A DNA stretch of 64,000 nucleotides from Antilocapra americana (Eukaryota; Chordata; Mammalia; Artiodactyla; Antilocapridae), in the NCBI GenBank assembly GCA_007570785.1, contig ML664183.1, positions 17,057,412 through 17,121,411 of the forward strand. Direction: 5' to 3'. The position numbers were made by a program, and so were the translations under genes. Within the stretch, counting starts at the first letter, position 1; each line of letters begins with the position of its first letter. Shown here one piece after another: positions 20,737-32,649 of this stretch. The notes under the pieces were generated by a model. It worked only from the letters and a program-made list of their open reading frames with translations, did not search any database and was not told the origin of the DNA.

Positions 20737-21773
20737 GAGATCATGGCTACAGATTAAATGGATATGATTTCCTGGTTTGCCAGATTTTTTTCTGGTCATG
20801 ATGACTAGATGTCAGAATTTCATTAGCCATTAAAATAGATTCTTGTACTGAAAGAACAAATTTTGTATATTACACAGAAACAAGAGCTCTGTGTTCAGTA
20901 CTTCTGGAAGATAAAGGATATATGTTACTTCTTAAAACTCTCCTACAGAGTCTCATTATCTTTGCAGAAAAGTACAACTCTATAGAAATCATCAGTAGCA
21001 ATTTCACTGATAACCTGATTAAATAAAAGGGTATAAGTTATCTTGATGTCAGATGGAGCATGAGCAGAAGAAACATATTATTTGTAATAAAATAAAATGA
21101 GCAGAATTGAAACAAAGTTATAGAAAGCAGAAATAGTTCACACAGAATATCATTAAAACCACATTCTAAAGGAAGCAAAGATTTAATAATATGTTCTACA
21201 ATAAGGTATTTAATGTAAACTGCAATAAGTAATATAGGCTATGATAATTAGCAATTCTGAGGCTAGATGAATAATTATCTGAAAATTTAATTTTTCCATA
21301 TGTTGGAGCATTTTCAAATTTGAGAGGTAAGATTCAGATCATTTTTAATCTATACATTTAAAATGTGAAATAAGCCTAGGGGGTTACAATAAAAATTTCC
21401 ATTAGTCTTGAACTCTGAAACATTATACATGTAAAAGCAATTCCAAATTATCATACTTGATTCAATTCAGTTTGATAGATTTATTAAGCATTGCTTGGAA
21501 CCATGCTGGAAATTTCACACTAATTCTGCAACATAGGGTTTTCACAGTGGCCCAAAACGTGCTTATTAAATAAATCAAGCCTATTTTGGTCCCAAGGGAG
21601 ACCACCCAACTCGAAATATCTTAGTCAAAATAAACAGTTGTTATTTGTTGAATGGGCTATTGAGGTAACTCACAGGACCACAAAAAGAGCCTTCAGAAGC
21701 ATATAGTTCTGAGGGAGAGTCTAAAAACTTGACCCTGTCAACTACAAATTGGCACTTGCCAGGGATGCTTGCT
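20737..21773. other. AT-rich non-coding stretch
   Basis: About 1 kb with few open frames and no repeat that I can name. Confidence 0.4.
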
Positions 21774-21994
21774 GGGCTTCCCCAGTGGCCCAGCAGATGT
21801 TAAGAAATACCTCTCAAATCAACTCACTGTTGTTGGGCTTCCCTGGTGGCTCAGATGGTAAAGAATCTGCCGGCAGTATAGGAGACCTGGGTTTGATCCT
21901 TGGGTTGGGAAGGTCTCCTGGAGAAGGGTATGGCTACAGTCCATGGGATTGCAAAGAGTTGGACACAACTGAAGCGACTTAGCATGCACACACG
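21774..21994 (+). mobile_element. Bov-tA SINE with partial duplicate head and internal deletion
   Basis: A partial SINE head (GGGCTTCCCCAGTGGCCCAG) at 21774 precedes the main copy at 21835-21994. The main copy jumps from GGAGAAGGGTATGG straight to CTACAGTCCATGGG, lacking about 60 bases of the central block found in neighbours. Confidence 0.85.
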
Positions 21995-22728
21995 TGGTGC
22001 TTGCCATCTATCTCTACAAGGATTAAATCATATGCTGCTCCAGCTGCTGACCTTCAATATCTCCTGCAGGAGTTCAGGGCAGAGAGCAGAAATGAGGCAC
22101 TCTACTCAGGGAAAAACTGGCAGCACAGGTCTTCAGATGGTTAGATATTCTCAGGAGCTGATTTTATGAGCTCACTTCTTGTATTTCCTCATATCTCGAA
22201 AAACACTAAAATCTTTCATGATGACTACTGTCCCTTGTGACTAGTAGAAGCTTCATGAGACCAGTAGAAACTTTAAGCTAGCTTTCTCATTGTGTCTGTC
22301 TGAATATATGTATGTCTCAGTGTGTGTCTTTCTTTGTCTTTGGGTAGAATTGCTGAGGTTAATTTTTTAGTGAGCTCTAATTTAAATGGCCAAAAGAAAA
22401 GTACAAGTTAAAATCAAACAATTCTAAATACAAGAGAAATTAAGCTAAATGAATTTTTCAGAGAAATATCCAATACTAAATTAGTACTTAGTATTAATGT
22501 TTAAGCTTGTTGATCTACTTAATATAGGCATGTCTTAGAGTCATCAACATAATAATCAGTGTAATACTTTCATTGTGCCTATGTTTAATATAAGCTATTA
22601 ATAAATAAGATCTTATTATATTTGTTGCAAAATTGTCAGCAAGGGAAGTAGCTCAATGTGAAGAAACTTTAAAGGAAAGAAAATGTAAATGAAATAAGAG
22701 CTTTAGATAAACTTTATTAAGAATAGCT
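21995..22728. other. Non-coding, nothing recognised
   Basis: AT-rich, no supported gene or repeat. Confidence 0.35.
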
Positions 22729-22941
22729 GGGGATTCCCAGGTGGCTCAGTGGTAAAGAATCTGCCTGCCAAAGCAGGAGACACTAGAGTCATGGATCCAG
22801 TTCTTGGACTAAGAACAACCCCTGGAGGAGGAAATGATAAAACACTCCAGCATTCTTGCCTGGAAAATCCCATGGACAGAGGAGCCTGGCAGGCTACAGT
22901 TCATAGGGTCACAAAGAGTCAGATACAATTCAGTGACTGAC
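22729..22941 (+). mobile_element. Bov-tA SINE
   Basis: GGGGATTCCCAGGTGGCTCAG head, GGTAAAGAATCTGCCTGCC, 'ttgcctggaaaatcccatgg', and an end diverged to AGATACAATTCAGTGACTGA. Confidence 0.9.
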
Positions 22942-23515
22942 CAGCAGAAACAATGTACAAAAAAATGTGTGCTTGATTGCATGCAATTCCCGTTCACCAA
23001 AATCACATCTATACTGACCTCTCCCCCGTGCCTCTTTGGAGCAGTTTCTCAGAGCTATCTGAAGTGCTGTCTCCCGGGCTGCAGTCCTCATTTTGCCTCA
23101 AATAAGACTTAACTCTCAACTTTCATGTTGTGCATTTTTTAAAGTCAAATATGCTAGGAAATTTCCTCAATTTTTTGTCATTCTCTAAGATGTCACTGCT
23201 TGGGAGCAATGTGGCCGCTAGCATCTCTGGGTTTATATACGGTTATATACAGTGCTTTTCCTTCCTAACCAAGAAGGAAAAGACTTCCTTCCACAGCTCC
23301 AATAGAAAAATCCAGGAAAAGGGTTGAATTGGTTCCAGGGCTGCTCTGGGGCTAAGCCTACCCTGGGTTCCATGCCTACTCTTAAGGTACAGAAGAGAAC
23401 TGCTAGACCAACAAAAGCATAGGAATCTAGGTCTTCAATCTGACTCTAAGCCTAGGATACTTTCAGGGTGCCCTGTACACAACTCTTTTGTGGAGCTGAC
23501 CCACAATCTCAGCTT
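22942..23515. other. Non-coding, nothing recognised
   Basis: No supported coding frame or repeat in about 570 bases. Confidence 0.35.
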
Positions 23516-23793
23516 GGCATCTGATCTCATTACTTCATGGCAAATAGATGGGGAAACAATGGAAATAGTGACAGACTTCATTTTCTTGGTCTCCAAAATC
23601 ACTGCAGGTGGTGACTGCAGCCATGAAAATAAAAGATGCTTGCTTCTTGGAGGAAAAGCTATGACAAACCTAGACAGTGTGTTAAAAAGCAGAGACATTA
23701 ACTTGCCAACAAAGGTCCATCTACTCAAAGCTTTGGCTTTTCCAGTAGTCATGTATGGATGTGAGAGTTGGACCATAAAGGAAGCTGAGTGCC
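23516..23793 (+). mobile_element. BovB fragment (downstream of the RT core)
   Basis: Plus-strand frame reads ASDLITSWQIDGETMEIVTD... through RDINLPTKVHLLKALAFPVVMYGCESWTIKEAE, the BovB segment following the YADD region. Truncated at both ends. The plus frame starting at 23490 covers the whole fragment without a stop. Confidence 0.92.
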
Positions 23794-23934
23794 AGAATTC
23801 CTGCCTTTGGAGAGAGAAAGAGGGATGTGGACACACTGCTTGTACCTGTTAATGTATAACATGCTATAAAGTCTAAGCAGTAAGGTATTAAAGAGAAATA
23901 TTATACACACAAAGAGAGCTCTTTAACATATCCT

Positions 23935-24049
23935 ATTTTTTTGGCCACACTGTGAGGCTTGCAATATCTCAGTTCCCCGACCAAGGATTGAACCTGGGTC
24001 CTGGCAGTGAAAGCCCAGAATCCTAACCACTAGGCTACCAGAGAACTCC
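23935..24049 (-). mobile_element. CHR-type SINE, short
   Basis: TTTTTTTGGCCACACTG tail, 'ccccgaccaaggattgaacc', ending 'ctaaccactaggctaccaga'; only the tRNA-like half is present. Confidence 0.85.
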
Positions 24050-24129
24050 ACAATGTAACCTTCTTTAAATGCATCCATTACACCACCCATCCCCAGAGTC
24101 ACTGACCTCAAGCACAAATCAAACCATGC

Positions 24130-24450
24130 CATGTCCTTGCCCAAACTTTTTCATGGCTCCCTATTGTCTCTTTGTAGAGGCATTCAAATCCCTTAAGATG
24201 TGATTACAAAGCTGTATTTCAAGCCTTAGTTTTCCCTAGTAACCTGTCCCAATGCACCCGATGCTGTAGATATGGCCACCTTTCACTGAGGGGTCCCCAG
24301 ACATGACTTACCATATGCCTTGGTTCACATTGTTCCTATTTTCTAGTACAACATTCTCCACCATCTCTACTTATTGAAACACTAGCATTTTTCAAAGCCC
24401 AATGTCACTCCCTCTGCAAAGCTTTCCAAGCTTCTCCACACAAATCTCTC
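24130..24450 (+). mobile_element. L2 LINE relic
   Basis: Recognisable L2 3' pattern in sense: 'ttcatggctccctattgtctc', 'gaggcattcaaatcc', 'caaagcccaatgtcactccc' and 'tgcaaagctttcca'. Very diverged, as normal for this ancient family. Confidence 0.65.
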
Positions 24451-26134
24451 CTTCCTTCTGTTTAAGTTACACTTGCCTGTGAGGCACCATGTGGCCCTCT
24501 GTCCTGAAACACATCCTCTCATCAACCGGCTCTCTGCCTAGTACATGCACATAATTAAATGTTTGTAGAATAGTATTAATATTAAACATGTGAAATGGTA
24601 CAAAGTTTACTAATCTAGCTGGATTGTATTTAATTAAGTTATTCGCCTTCATTATGTCATTATCTTAGCCCTTCTGTTCTTAATCCAGTCTTCCTAAGCA
24701 ATCAAAGAGAGTTCATTCTTGGTGTGTGGGGTGGTACTTGTAATGAACTTCAGCTTGAAATACAGCCTTTCAGCATTTACTGGCAGTGGGAAATTCCATG
24801 TTATGCTTAGAGAGATTCTGAAAACTGATTTGAAATTGGACATTATTCCTTATTTCAAGGAAACATGAATAAGGCTTGTATTAAAAAAAATTGAACTAAA
24901 TAAATATGTTATGTTTTCCCCTCAGACTCTCCCAACACATACAGAAATATCTCTGTCAAGTGCAATCCTTCCCTTAACAGAACGCCATGAAATGAATCTC
25001 TAGCGTCCAACTGACGAAACCGTTTTGAAAAGGGCTTTAGAACAGCTTGACTCGGTGCTTAGACCTCAGGTCGAGATGAACCAAGAGAGCCTTGTCCAAC
25101 TGTTGAATTGCTTTTTATGCAATTTATGCTACCAGAAGCAGCCCAAGAATGTAGCTCAGTGTGTTTCATTACACACTGTGGGTAGCCTGGTATGAGTGAG
25201 GTTGACATCAGATACTTGCCAGTGAAGAAATCTGCAGGACATTTCCTAGGCTGCCTTAAAATGGAAGATGTACAGAAATGCAGGTATATTCAGAATGGGT
25301 GGGTTTTAAAAAGCCAGAGTTGTCATTTGAAACTGTTTAGAAAGACGAGCATGTCCACATCTCAATGAGAAGCCCCAGAACCTCTCCTCAGGGCTCTCGC
25401 GCTCACCACCTCTGCTGTTTCTATGCTGTGGGCTGGAGGCAGGACATGCAGAGGACTCACAGCCATCACTGTCTTTACGGCACCTCCAGTGCAGGTGAAG
25501 GCAGAGCCCTCTAAGATAACTAAGCTCTGGTTGATCAGGGAGTCCTGTGTATCCCACAGAGGTGACAGAGAGGAAAGCCCAGGGAATTCTGGGACCAAGC
25601 AAACAGGACAGACTTCACAGATTTCACAAGGCGTGTGACGCGCGAGCTGGATTTGGTAGGATAAGCAAGACGTTGTGAGTGGATGGGGGCAAAGAGCAGC
25701 CTGGCCAGATAGAGTGGTGTGTACAGAGAGGCAGAGCAGCATGAAAAAATTGCTCAGGCAAGGAAATTATTAGTGCGTCAGGGAATCACCATGGAAATAT
25801 AAAGCAGAAGGTGGTGAAGAGGCAGGAGGCAAGGCTGGTGAGAAAGGGAAGGCTGAGGTCACAAGAGATGCAGCCAGTCATGTGAGCCAGGAGCCTCAGC
25901 CTTGCTCCATTCAGTGAAAGGTACTTAAGCCATCAGCTGCACGGCCGGATCTGTACTTTGAAAGCCTCTCTCTGGGGAAGTAGCTGTCTTGACAACCTTG
26001 ATTTGCCCCTCCAGAACCACCCTCTCCTCCCTACTCTGTGCCCCAGGTTAACCTCTGCAGACAGCATCCACAGGCTCACTTGCTGTGTTTGACAAGCACC
26101 GGTGGGAAACTAAAGGGAGCAGAAGCAGTTGGGT
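24451..26134. other. Non-coding, about 1.7 kb, nothing recognised
   Basis: Slightly GC-richer around 25300-26080, with overlapping frames on both strands (98 and 126 codons minus; 71 plus) that show no domain. It is free of young repeats. Confidence 0.4.
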
Positions 26135-26246
26135 ACAGTGTTATTTAGGCTCTCCAGAGAGACAGAACTATGCGTGCAAATACATAATTATATATATTAA
26201 TATGCGTGTAGAGTTCCATATGTGTATACATGTATGCGTATATGTA

Positions 26247-26425
26247 TGTTATTCCATCGCTAAGTCGTGTCTGACTCTTTTGTGACCTCCATGGGATTTC
26301 CCAGGCAAGAATTCTGGAGTGGGTTGCCATTTCCTTCTCCAGAGGATCTTCCTGACCCAGAAACTGAACCCATGTCTCCTGCATTGGCAGGCAGATTCTT
26401 TCCAACTGAGCCACCTGGGAAGTCC
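26247..26425 (-). mobile_element. Bov-A/Bov-tA SINE
   Basis: TCGCTAAGTCGTGTCTGACTC, 'ggagtgggttgccatttcc', and the reversed head CAACTGAGCCACCTGGGAAG. It sits in TA/TG-rich simple sequence (26185-26246 and 26428-26480). Confidence 0.92.
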
Positions 26426-26782
26426 TGTTTATGTGTGTGTGTGTAAGTATATGCATATGCATGTATATATACATATAAATATGGAGAGAGAGAGAGTCAC
26501 ATAATTGCAGGGACCAGCAAGTACAAAATCTACAGGGCAGGCCAGCCTGCAGGAGACCTAGAGAACAGCTGTTGCAGTCTTGAGTCTGTGGGCAGTTTGG
26601 AGGCAGAATCCTTTTTCTTCTAGGTGTCTCAGTCTTTCACCCTCCCAAGGCCTTCAGCGGCTCAGATGAGGCCCACCTACATTATGGAGAGTTATCTGCC
26701 TTACTTAGAGACTACAGATTTAAATATTAATTACATCTAAACAAAGCAATACCTTCATAGCAACATCAAGACGGCTGTTTTA

Positions 26783-27077
26783 GCCACAAACAGACTCACA
26801 GACTTAACGGTGGATGGGAGGAAGAATGGGGGAAGGAGAGGGAGTTTATGATGGACATGTACATCCTGCTTAAAATGGATAACCCACAAGGACCTACTGT
26901 AGAGCACAGGAAGCTCTGCTCCATGTTATGTGGCAGCCTCGATGGGAGGGACGTTTGGTGGGAAAATGGGTACATGTGTTTGTATGGCTGAGTCCCTTTG
27001 CTGGCCACCTGAAATTACTACAACACTGTTAACTGCCTACACACCAATATAAAATAAAAAGTTAAGAAAAAAAAAAA
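26783..27077 (+). mobile_element. L1 3' end with poly-A and 15-bp target duplication
   Basis: Plus-strand L1 3' UTR ending 'caatataaaataaaaagtt' plus poly-A. AAGACGGCTGTTTTA at 26768-26782 recurs with one mismatch at 27078-27092, a target-site duplication. The element is strongly 5'-truncated and sits inside the older repeat spanning 26135-27150. Confidence 0.92.
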
Positions 27078-27510
27078 AAGACTGCTGTTTTACCAAAAAA
27101 CTGAGTACCACGACCTAGCCAAATTTTCACATGAAGTTAACCGTCACAGGCGCTCGCTGCCTTTGCTCCTCCCTGCCAAGCTGCAGGTTAGTACTGGGTG
27201 TACTGTTCCAGGTGGCTGGTGCTGACCTTCAGCAACAGCTCTCTCCCCAGCCTTGACACAGGAGTAGGAACTGGCATCCTGTCATTGCTAGTCCTTATCC
27301 TTTTTTAACCTTGTCCACAACCTTGTAAACAGTCCCTTCACAGACTATCTTCAATGACACCTCTTCATTATTGTATCTCTTGGCTATTAGGATCCTGACA
27401 GAGACTCTCTGTCACCTTGGGGTTCATAATATTGAAAAGCAAACAAACAACTCATGCTCCCCCCAACCCCACCCCTGGAATGCATGACTCAATCAGACAC
27501 AAATCTTCAC

Positions 27511-27612
27511 TGGATTGTAAACTCTACAAAGATGTGGATCATTTTGTTCAGGGTTCTATGTGCCTGTTACACAGTCTAGATGCTCAATAATATTAACTGA
27601 ATGAATGAACAA
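27511..27612 (+). mobile_element. L2 LINE 3' fragment
   Basis: 'ggattgtaaactctacaaaga' ... 'tgctcaataatattaactgaatgaatgaac' is the characteristic L2 terminus. Confidence 0.75.
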
Positions 27613-28707
27613 ACATGTCTCCAACTTTAGGAAAAAAAACTTTAAAAGTTCATAGAGAAGACAGATACAAACCTAAGGGCTAGAAGCCCCCAGAGAGAAT
27701 CTGTTCAACAGGAAGGCAAGGTTCTAAAAATGAAAATACCAAAAATAAAGCTGCAAATGAATTCAATGAGAATAAAAGCAATTTCCTTGATAGTTCTAAA
27801 GACAAAAGTGTGGCCACATAGGTAGCTTTCTGATAAGGGAACATTTCTAAAAGAATATGCACAACAGACATTTAGAAGGGGCAAGATGTAATGCTTAATT
27901 AAGGACAAATCCCCCAAACCCATATCCCTTATCAGAAAAGTATTGGGGAGACTATAATGCAGGTTGCATGAACATATAATATTAAGTGGACAGAAGGACC
28001 ATGTCAGCCTGATGCTGGAACAAGAGAAGGAAAGACGGAGAGCCAAAGGGGGATAACAGAACCAGTCAAGCACCATTTTACAGTCCCCTTTCCAACAAAG
28101 TGTTCAAATGAAGTGTGAAAGGCACTTGCACTAAAGAGGGGAACTTAAGCTCCAGGTGGAGAAGAAAAAGTAAGGATACTTGGCCATGTAAGAACTCATT
28201 TTCTCATCTCCAGGTGATGTATAAGACCAGAGGCTGAAAGAAATGGCGATGTGATTTCAGCGATGTCTTCAAACACGGTCCCTCCACCTGGAACAGTATA
28301 TGTAGGCTTCTCGCCTACCTGACTTTATCTTTCCCCCAGAGGAGATCACACGTCCCCTGAAACTCCTTCTGGACCCTCAAGACTGCTCAGTGCCTTCCCC
28401 CTGTTCTCCGAGTAAATGAAAAGTTCTTTGGCTGTTTAGGTTTTCACTGAGTAATATTTACAGTCTTGGCCTATAGCCTGTTTTTTTGGACTCAATACCA
28501 AAAAGGCCATGATTGCAGCACACTTGGTTCCTCAAGTTTCTGGGATGGCTATGGGACTTGGGTGGGGAATTTCTGGGCAGCTAGGTTGCACTTCTTGTTG
28601 GTGAATGGGGAAGCCTGGATGCAAATCTTACTCTACTGTTAGGAAATCAGCCGTGATCCCTTGGAATACACCACAGAGCTAAGCAGGTTTGGCTCATTTT
28701 TTTAAAA
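27613..28707. other. Non-coding, nothing recognised
   Basis: The minus frame at 27705-28076 (123 codons) is rich in hydrophobic residues but has no family resemblance, and no splice or promoter context supports it. Confidence 0.4.
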
Positions 28708-28918
28708 ATATATATTTATTTCTTTTGTTTATTATCTATTTGGCTACATTGGGTCTCAGCGGAGATGCGCTGACTTCCCTCTGCAGCCCAGGCTCAGCAG
28801 CAAGGGCTCAGTAGTTGCCCCGCTGCACGTGGGATCTTAATTACCCAACCGGGGATCAAATCCACGCTCTCTGTGTTGGAGAGTGAACTCTTAACCATTG
28901 GACCACCCAGGAAGTCCT
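28708..28918 (-). mobile_element. CHR-type SINE
   Basis: T/A-rich tail, 'ctgcacgtgggatcttaatt', 'ccaaccggggatcaaatcc', ending 'ccattggaccacccaggaagtcc'. TTGGCTCATTTT on the left resembles TTGGTTCAGTTT on the right, a probable diverged target duplication. Confidence 0.88.
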
Positions 28919-29899
28919 TGGTTCAGTTTTGACTCAATGAAGTGATGGTTAGAGGTTACATACTGGTATTTACAAAGCAGCATCTTTTCTATTAATAATT
29001 GACTTTTAGTTCTAAGAGCTTGGGTGGATGCTGTGAAATCAAAGACATCTTTAGCCCCTATCTCCTTGTTGTGTATGTAGATAGAAATGTCTGCTGACAG
29101 ACTTAGGCTATTTCTGTGAGTTTAAAAGTTTCTCTGAGGTTCCCTTGATACTGTCTGAAAGGCTCTAATAGAAGACATTTCTGTCTTGCAGTTCTCTGCT
29201 ACCAAGAAAACTGCTGTTGGGAACTAATTGCTAAATGAGAAACTTAGGATTTACAAAACAGAACATGGCTTACTGAATAAAGGATGCTGGCTTGTACACT
29301 AGCTTGATTTGACTGAAGTACACATGGTGTAAATTTAATTGTTTATCTTTGTATTAAGACAATCTAGTATTTGTATAGTGTTGGAAGTTTGATGTTGGCT
29401 TTGTGCAAGTGGAGCACATTGTGAAACCTTTGTGCATTAATGAGCAGGACAGGGAGTGATATCTTTAAAGAGCGGAGTGCCTGAGGCAGAGAGGGAAGCG
29501 TTTTTCCTTAATATTGTTGCCATCTTTATCATGTGAGTCTGGTTTGAATAAATATTTTGGAAAAGAGGACAGGGAGCATTTGTGCAGAATATGAGGAGTT
29601 AGGACACTGAGATCCTTGTTGTCTCAACCATCCAAAGCCATTTAGCCTTTTGAAAATTGAACAAATGTATATTGAACAATTAACGCTTTTGGCCCCTGGA
29701 GAGACATGAAGAGCCCTCCAGGTAACATCAGCAATATCATGGAGATAGTAAAGCAATAAACATGAATTATAAACTACTACCAGAATGTAACATAAAAGAG
29801 TTGGTCAGGAATGATAAAAATATATTTATTATCTAATTCCTCTTCCACTTTTAGTTTAAGATCAGAGTAACTTACATTTTTTAATGTAAGGATCACCTT
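28919..29899. other. Non-coding, nothing recognised
   Basis: AT-rich, about 1 kb, no gene or named repeat. Confidence 0.35.
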
Positions 29900-30286
29900 A
29901 GCTCAGTCGCTCAGTTGTGTCCAACTCTGCAAGCCCAAGAATCGCAGCACACCAGACCTCCCTGTCCATCACCAATTCCCGGAGTTTACTCAAACTCATG
30001 TCCATTGAGTCAGTGATGCCATCCAGCCATCTCATCCTCTGTCATCTCCTTCTCCTCCTGCCCTCAATCCTTCCCAGCATCAGGGTCTTTTCCAATGAGT
30101 CAACTCTTCGCATGAGGTGGCCAAAGTATTGGAGTTTTAGCTTCAATCTCAGTCCTTCTAATGAACACCGAGGACTGATCTCCTTTAGGATGGACTGGTT
30201 GGATCTCCTTACAGGCCAAGGGACTCTCAAGAGTCTTCTCCAACACCACAGTTCAAAAGCATCAATTCTTCAGTGCTCAGCTTTCT

Positions 30287-31428
30287 TTATAGTCCAACTC
30301 TCATATCCATACATGACCACTGAAAAAACGAAACCTTGACTAGATGGACCTTTGTTGGTAAAATAATGTCTCTGCTTTTTAATACGCTGTCTAGGTTGGT
30401 CATAACTTTCCTTCCAAGGAGTAAGTGTCTTTTAATTTCATGATTACAATCACCATCTGCAGTGATTTTGGAGCCTAGAAAAATAAAGTCAGCCATTGTT
30501 TCCACTGTTTCCCCATCTATTTGCCATGAAGTGATGGGACCAGATGCCATGATCTTAGTTTTCTGAATGCTGAGCATTAAGCCAACTTTTTCACTCTCCT
30601 CTTTCACTTTCATCAAGAGGCTTTTTAGTTCCTCTTCACCTTCTGTCATAAGGGTGGCATCATCTGCATATCTGAGGTTATTGATATTTCTCCCGGCAAT
30701 CTTGATTCCAGCTTGTGCTTCTTTCAGCCCAGCGTTTCTCATGATGTACTCTTCATATAAGTTAAACAAGCAGGGTGACAATATACAGCCTTGACGTACT
30801 TCTTTTCCTATTTGGAACCAGTCTTTTGTTCCATGTTCAGTTCTAACTGTTGCTTCCTGACCTGCATACAGGTTTCTCAAGAGGCAGGTCAGGTGGTCTG
30901 GTATTCCCATCTCTTTCCGAATTTTCCACAGTTTATTGTGATCCACACAGTCAAAGGCTTTGGCATAGTCAATAAAGCAGAAGTAGATGATTTTCTGGAA
31001 CTCTCTTGCTTTTTTGATGATCCAGCAGATGTTGGCAATTTGATGTCTGGTTCCTCTGCCTTTTCTAAATCCAGTTCGAACATCTGGAAGTTCATGGTTC
31101 ACATATTGCTGAAGCCTGGCTTGAGAATTTTGAGCATTACTTTACTGGCGTGTGAGATAAATGCAATTGTGTGGTAGTTTGAGCATTCTTTGGGATTTCA
31201 TTTCACTGGGATTGGAATGAAAACTGACCTTTTCCAGTCCTGTGGCCACTGCTGAGTTTTCCAAATTTGCTGGCATATTGAATGAAGCACTTTCATAGCA
31301 TCATCTTTTAGGATTTGAAATAACTCAGCTGGAATTCCATCACCTCCACTAGCTTTGTTCATAGTGATGCTTTCTAAGGCCCACTCGACTTCACATTCCA
31401 GGATGTCTGGCTCTAGGTGACTGATCAC
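30287..31428 (-). pseudogene. BovB reverse-transcriptase domain, frameshifted
   Basis: The upstream piece 31428-31198 carries MNKASGGDGIPAELFQ and FIPIP. The 271-codon frame 31102-30287 carries motif A (FIDYAKAFDCVDHNK, residues 43-57), DWFQIGKEVRQGCILSPCLF, and the catalytic YADD (residues 145-148, positions 30659-30670), then SWQIDGETVETMADFIFLGSKITADGD. The catalytic aspartates remain. The region between the pieces (31103-31197) has diverged and interrupts the frame, so the full protein cannot be made. Confidence 0.92.
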
Positions 31429-31677
31429 ACCATTGTGATTATCTGGGTCATGAAGATCTTTTTATACAGTTCTTTTGTGTATTCTTGCCACCTCTTCTTA
31501 ATACCTTCTCCTTCTGTTAGGTCCATACCATTTCTGTCCTTTATCGAACCCATCTTGGCATGAAATATTCCCTTGGTATCTCTAATTTTCTTGAAGAGAT
31601 CTCTGTTGTTTTCCTCTATTTCTTTGCATTGAGGAAGACTTTCTTATCTCTCCTTATTATTCTTTGGAACTCTGCAT

Positions 31678-32649
31678 TCAAATGGGTATATCTTTCCTTT
31701 CTCCTTTGCTTTTCACACCTATTTGTAAGGCCTCCTCAGATAGCCATTTTGCTTTTTTGCATTTCTTGTCCATGGGAATGGTCTTAATCCCTGTCACCTG
31801 TACAACGTCATGGATCTTCATCCACAGTTCATCAGGCACTCTGTCTATCAGATCTAGCCCCTTAAATCTATTTCTCACTTCCACTGTATAATCATAAGGG
31901 ATTTGATTTAGGTCATACCTGAATGATCTAGTGGTTTTCCCCACTTTCTTCAATTTAAGTCTGAATTTGGCAATGAGTTCATGATCTGAGCCACAGTCAG
32001 CTCCTGGTCTTGTTTTTGCTGACTGTATAGAGCTTTTCCATCTTTGGCTGCAAAGAATAGAATCAATCTGATTTTGGTGTTGACCATCTGGTGATGTCCG
32101 TGTGTAGAGTCTTCTCATGTTGTTGGACGAGGGAGTTTGCTATGACGAGTGGGTTCTCTTGGCAAAACTCTATTAGCCTTTGCCCTGCTTCATTCTGTAC
32201 TCCAAGGCCAAATTTGCCTGTTACTCCAGGTGTTTTCTGACTTCATACTTTGCATTCCAGTCCCCTATAATGAAAAGGACATCTTTTTTGGGTGTTAGTT
32301 CTAGAAGGTCTTGTAGGTCTTAATAGAACCATTCAACTTCAGCTTCTTCAGTGTTACTGGTTGAGACATAGGCTTGGATTACCGTGATACTGAACGATTT
32401 GCCTTGGAAATGAACAGAGATTATTCTGTCATTTTTGAGATTGCATCCAAGTACTGCATTTCAGACTCTTTTGTTGACCATGATGGCTACTCCATTTCTA
32501 CTAAGGGATTCCTGCCCACAGTAGTAGATATAATGGTCAACTGAGTTAAATTCACCCATTCCAGTCCATCTTAGTTTGCTGATTCCTAGAATGTTGACAG
32601 TCACTCTTGCCATCTCCTGTTTGACCGCTTTCAATTTGCCTTGATTCAT
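31678..32649 (-). pseudogene. BovB endonuclease domain, broken
   Basis: The piece at 32649-32461 reads MNQGKLKAVKQEMARVTVNILGISKLRWTGMGE..., the N-terminal part of the APE-like endonuclease. The piece at 32118-31678 holds QIDSILC and the GSDHELI motif (SDH at residues 44-46), followed by the linker KLKKVGKTTRSFRYDLNQIPYDYTVEV. Between them the frame is lost. APE-type endonucleases use the SDH histidine and preceding acidic residues to nick target DNA. Confidence 0.88.

Larger units (their letters stand above)
26135..27150. mobile_element. Ancient interspersed repeat, twice interrupted
   Basis: The outer sequence, 'aggctctccagagagacagaac' ... 'gcagggaccagcaagtacaaaatct' ... 'gatgaggcccacctacattatgga' ... 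'accacgacctagccaaatttt', follows a familiar mammalian repeat whose exact family name I cannot give with certainty. It is split by a Bov-A SINE (26247-26425) flanked by TA/TG simple repeats, and by an L1 3' end (26783-27077). Confidence 0.6.

Noticed and set aside
25306..25742. 98- and 126-codon minus frames in a slightly GC-rich stretch
   Set aside because: No domain, overlapping frames on both strands, no promoter or splice support visible.
27705..28076. 123-codon hydrophobic minus frame that might be a membrane protein
   Set aside because: Hydrophobicity comes from AT-rich codons; no start context, conservation or splice evidence visible.
30287..31102. 271-codon minus frame with YADD as a functional gene
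   Set aside because: It is part of a BovB whose other domains are out of frame; no independent start or promoter context.
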